A stretch of DNA of 8,579 bases from Phycisphaerae bacterium (lineage in GTDB: Bacteria; Planctomycetota; Phycisphaerae; UBA1845), in the NCBI GenBank assembly GCA_021604825.1, contig BQJS01000203.1, positions 1-8,579 of the forward strand. The letters run 5' to 3'. This document shows, piece after piece, positions 6,633 to 8,579 of this stretch. A program made the position numbers and the translations under genes. The number at the start of each line of letters is the position of its first letter. The first letter of the stretch is position 1. Under the pieces are notes generated by a model. That model searched no databases, was not told the DNA's origin, and saw only the letters and a program-made list of their open reading frames with translations.

Positions 6633-7319
6633 TTGGTCCTGGCACGAGCCACCAAATTGCATAAGTCGTACTCCCTTGGCAAGACCAAAGTCAGCGTCCT
6701 GCGTGGCGTCAACTTGGAAGTGCGCGAAGGCGAGATGCTGGCGATTACCGGATCGAGCGGTTGCGGCAAGAGTACGTTGCTGCACATTCTTGGAGCGCTT
6801 GATGCCCCAGACCAGGGGACGGTTTCGTTCGACGGCGAAGATTTGTTTGCAGCGGGTACCTGGCGGCGGGATGCGGTGCGGAATCGCGACGTCGGGTTTG
6901 TGTTCCAGTTCTATCACCTTCTGCCGGAATTCAACGTTCTCGAAAACGTCTTGATGCCCCGGATGGTGGGTACTTCGACTTGGAATTGGCTGTCATCGCG
7001 AAAAGAAGCCAAAGCCAAAGCCGTGGAGATTCTCGAAACGGTGGGGCTTAAAGATCGACACAAGCATCGTCCGAAGGAACTGTCGGGCGGGGAGCGCCAG
7101 CGGGTGGCGATTGCTCGGGCGATCATGAACGAACCGCGATTTTTGCTTGCTGACGAGCCAACGGGTAACCTGGATGCTAAAATGGGCAAGGGCATCATGG
7201 AGTGCCTGCGCGGGTTGAACAAGAACGGGCAGACCATCGTGCTGGTCACGCACGACCCGCAAATTGCCGCCCAAGCCGACCGCCAAGTGCGACTTGTCGA
7301 CGGTCGAATCGAAGCCTGA
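6633..7319 (+). CDS. LolD-like ABC transporter ATP-binding protein
   Basis: This 228-aa peripheral ATPase should power the adjoining permease from the cytoplasmic face, as LolD does in lipoprotein release (E. coli LolD is 233 aa). All ABC motifs are intact: Walker A GSSGCGKST (40-48), the Q-loop Gln92 in FVFQFYHLLPEFNVLENV, the signature LSGGERQRVAIARA (150-163), Walker B FLLADEPTGNLD (170-181, catalytic Glu175) and the H-loop His207 in VTHDP. FYHLLPEFNVLENV and DEPTGNLD are characteristic of the LolD/MacB/FtsE group. The gene starts 17 bases after the permease stop, so the two are certainly cotranscribed. The TTG start has a well-spaced GGAG. MacB or FtsE type cannot be excluded from this subunit alone; the LolC/E-like partner favours LolD. 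Confidence 0.87.
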   Translation: MVLARATKLHKSYSLGKTKVSVLRGVNLEVREGEMLAITGSSGCGKSTLLHILGALDAPDQGTVSFDGEDLFAAGTWRRDAVRNRDVGFVFQFYHLLPEFNVLENVLMPRMVGTSTWNWLSSRKEAKAKAVEILETVGLKDRHKHRPKELSGGERQRVAIARAIMNEPRFLLADEPTGNLDAKMGKGIMECLRGLNKNGQTIVLVTHDPQIAAQADRQVRLVDGRIEA

Positions 7320-7356
7320 CCGCTTTCGATTGATTGCTGAGGGCCAACTCGAATTC

Positions 7357-7362
7357 AGGAGG
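7357..7362 (+). promoter_or_regulatory. Consensus Shine-Dalgarno AGGAGG for the aminotransferase gene
   Basis: AGGAGG lies 7 bases before ATG 7370, the strongest ribosome binding site in the window. It rules out the upstream in-frame TTG at 7334 as the start and predicts strong translation relative to the neighbours, most of which have weak sites. Confidence 0.8.
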
Positions 7363-7369
7363 ATCACCG

Positions 7370-8419
7370 ATGGGCAACATCGAAACACAAGAAACGCAAA
7401 AAGCCAACCTGAATTGGTCAGAACTCACCTTTGGGTACACCAAAACGGATTGCAACATTCGCTACACATTTAGCAACGGACAGTGGGATGAAGGCGTCCT
7501 GACGGAAGACGAGAACATTCCCATCCACATGGCCTCCACCTGTCTGCACTACGGCCAGGAATGTTTTGAGGGATTGAAAGCATTCGAGACGAAGCGTGGT
7601 GATGTGGTTGTGTTTCGCCCGGACGAGAACGCCAAGCGGATGGACTATACCGCGCGGAAAATCCTCATGGAGCCACCGCCCACCGAGATGTTCCTCGAAG
7701 CTGTGGATCGCGTCGTTCAGGCAAACCGGCGGTTTGTGCCACCCTATGGCACCGGTGCATCGTTGTACATCAGGCCGCTATTGGTTGGCATTGGGCCACG
7801 CGTTGGCGTGAAGCCTTCCGATGACTACATGCTGATGATTTTCGTGACGCCGGTGGGTCCGTATTTCAAGAACGGTTTCAAACCCGTCAAGATGATCGTT
7901 GAGGAGAAAGTTGACCGAGCTGCTCCGCTCGGCGTGGGAGATGCAAAAGTTGGTGGAAATTACGCGGCCAGTCTGCGGGCTGGGGCCGCTGCCCGTGAAA
8001 AAGGGTATGCCGATGTGGTCTATCTCGACGCCAAGGAACACAAGTACATCGATGAATCAGGCCCGGCGAACTTTTTTGCGATTACCAAGGATGGTCAGTA
8101 CATCACGCCGAAAAGCGACTCGATTCTCCCGTCGATCACCAACAAGTCGCTGGTTACGTTGGCTGAAGAGTTGGGGCTGCGACCGGAGCGGCGACCCATC
8201 GCAATCGACGAAATATACGATTTTGCGGAAGCCGGTTGCTGTGGGACGGCGGCGGTGATCACGCCGATCGGTTCGATACGTCGCGGTGATCGCGAGGCTG
8301 TCTATTCGACCGATGGCGAACCGGGCCCGATGACGACGAAGCTATATAACAAGCTGCGGGCGATTCAGTTGGGTGAAGAACCCGACACGCACGGTTGGTT
8401 ACGCACGATCACCGGCTGA
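7370..8419 (+). CDS. ilvE: Branched-chain amino acid aminotransferase (class IV PLP enzyme)
   Basis: This 349-aa cytosolic enzyme transfers amino groups between Leu, Ile or Val and 2-oxoglutarate, the last step of their synthesis and the first of their breakdown. It belongs to the longer BCAT subgroup that includes the mitochondrial enzymes, not the 309-aa E. coli IlvE type. Visible motifs are HYGQECFEGLKAF (60-72), LYIRP (132-136, substrate-pocket Tyr/Arg), the PLP Schiff-base lysine Lys193 in GVGDAKVGGNYAAS, DESGPANFF (228-236) and the phosphate-binding GTAAVITPIG (292-301). The length fits the subgroup. The gene begins 50 bases after the lolD-like gene behind a consensus ribosome site and may be read from the same transcript, although the function is unrelated. 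A D-amino acid transaminase or aminodeoxychorismate lyase is unlikely given the length and motifs. Confidence 0.94.
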   Translation: MGNIETQETQKANLNWSELTFGYTKTDCNIRYTFSNGQWDEGVLTEDENIPIHMASTCLHYGQECFEGLKAFETKRGDVVVFRPDENAKRMDYTARKILMEPPPTEMFLEAVDRVVQANRRFVPPYGTGASLYIRPLLVGIGPRVGVKPSDDYMLMIFVTPVGPYFKNGFKPVKMIVEEKVDRAAPLGVGDAKVGGNYAASLRAGAAAREKGYADVVYLDAKEHKYIDESGPANFFAITKDGQYITPKSDSILPSITNKSLVTLAEELGLRPERRPIAIDEIYDFAEAGCCGTAAVITPIGSIRRGDREAVYSTDGEPGPMTTKLYNKLRAIQLGEEPDTHGWLRTITG

Positions 8420-8447
8420 TTCAATCGGCACCGGCTGACGCAATCGG
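8410..8447 (+). repeat. 19-bp tandem duplication across the ilvE stop codon
   Basis: Copy 1 (8410-8428, CACCGGCTGATTCAATCGG) and copy 2 (8429-8447, CACCGGCTGACGCAATCGG) are directly adjacent and match at 17 of 19 bases. Copy 1 contains the TGA stop of the aminotransferase gene. Because 19 is not a multiple of three, the second TGA is in another frame. It looks like a simple slippage duplication. Confidence 0.75.
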
Positions 8448-8494
8448 TCGCACATCGATTCTTTTTCACTGTCGAGTCTCGCTGAACTTCGATC

Positions 8495-8579
8495 TTGACT
8501 CGGGCTGTCATTCTGCCGATATGCCAATCGCCGTAAGGACTTGCGGGGATGGCGGATGGATCAGTGGCTTATATTTGGG
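8495..8579 (+). other. Possible promoter and first codons of a further rightward gene (cut by the window edge)
   Basis: A good -35-like box TTGACT (8495-8500) is followed at 17 bp by only a poor -10 (GATATG, 8518-8523). Further on, TAAGGA (8534-8539) sits 9 bases before ATG 8549, which opens MADGSVAYIW; another ATG at 8556 opens MDQWLIFG, and a third at 8521 is also open to the edge. Too little remains to tell which is right. A minus-strand frame is also open from the right edge to a TGA at 8510-8508, so a convergent gene end is equally possible. The 8448-8494 stretch holds nothing I can identify. Confidence 0.2.

Noticed and set aside
8236..8243. Adjacent cysteines (290-291) in the aminotransferase as a redox switch like the human BCAT CxxC
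   Set aside because: They are not in a CxxC and align before the GTAAV loop, where related bacterial enzymes also vary; no support for redox control.
8442..8467. Intrinsic terminator after ilvE (AATCG/CGATT followed by a short T run)
   Set aside because: The stem is only five mostly weak pairs with a nine-base loop, too unstable to call.

Overview
The window looks like an ordinary chromosomal stretch of a Gram-negative-type bacterium, most likely a planctomycete or close relative. That lineage call is inference. It rests on the style of the LysRS and branched-chain aminotransferase proteins, the moderately GC-rich coding sequence with frequent GTG/TTG starts and few strong Shine-Dalgarno sites, and a LolC/LolD-like ABC pair, which implies an outer membrane. 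I see no phage, transposon, CRISPR, tRNA or rRNA signal, and no tightly packed cluster of unknown genes that would suggest a new defence or biosynthetic system.

Layout. On the minus strand, 1-1095 is the 5' part of a nitrilase-superfamily carbon-nitrogen hydrolase that runs off the left edge. A 150-bp divergent intergenic region (1096-1245) carries two sigma70-like promoters, back to back, whose -35 boxes overlap. Everything to the right is on the plus strand. First comes a tightly overlapped trio: a zinc-finger-less DnaJ/CbpA-type co-chaperone (1246-2193), a 122-aa membrane protein with a signal peptide and an acidic tail (2190-2558), and a FolM/PTR1-type pteridine reductase (2551-3297). A 161-bp gap with an imperfect 11-bp hairpin leads to lysyl-tRNA synthetase (3459-4982). 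Then come a LolC/LolE-like permease (5053-6615) and its LolD-like ATPase (6633-7319, TTG start), and a branched-chain amino acid aminotransferase (7370-8419) behind a consensus Shine-Dalgarno site. The last 160 bp hold a 19-bp tandem duplication across the aminotransferase stop and possibly the first codons of another gene.

Functionally the genes are housekeeping: protein folding, reduced pterin/folate supply, aminoacylation of tRNA-Lys, lipoprotein export toward the outer membrane, and branched-chain amino acid metabolism. The permease and ATPase clearly work together. The overlaps in the dnaJ-like/membrane protein/folM-like trio imply shared transcription and translational coupling, but no obvious shared pathway. 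The points most worth a second look are the degenerate second nitrilase-like segment, the overlapping divergent promoters with a nearly leaderless hydrolase start, the uncharacterised acidic-tailed membrane protein, and the enlarged periplasmic domain of the permease.
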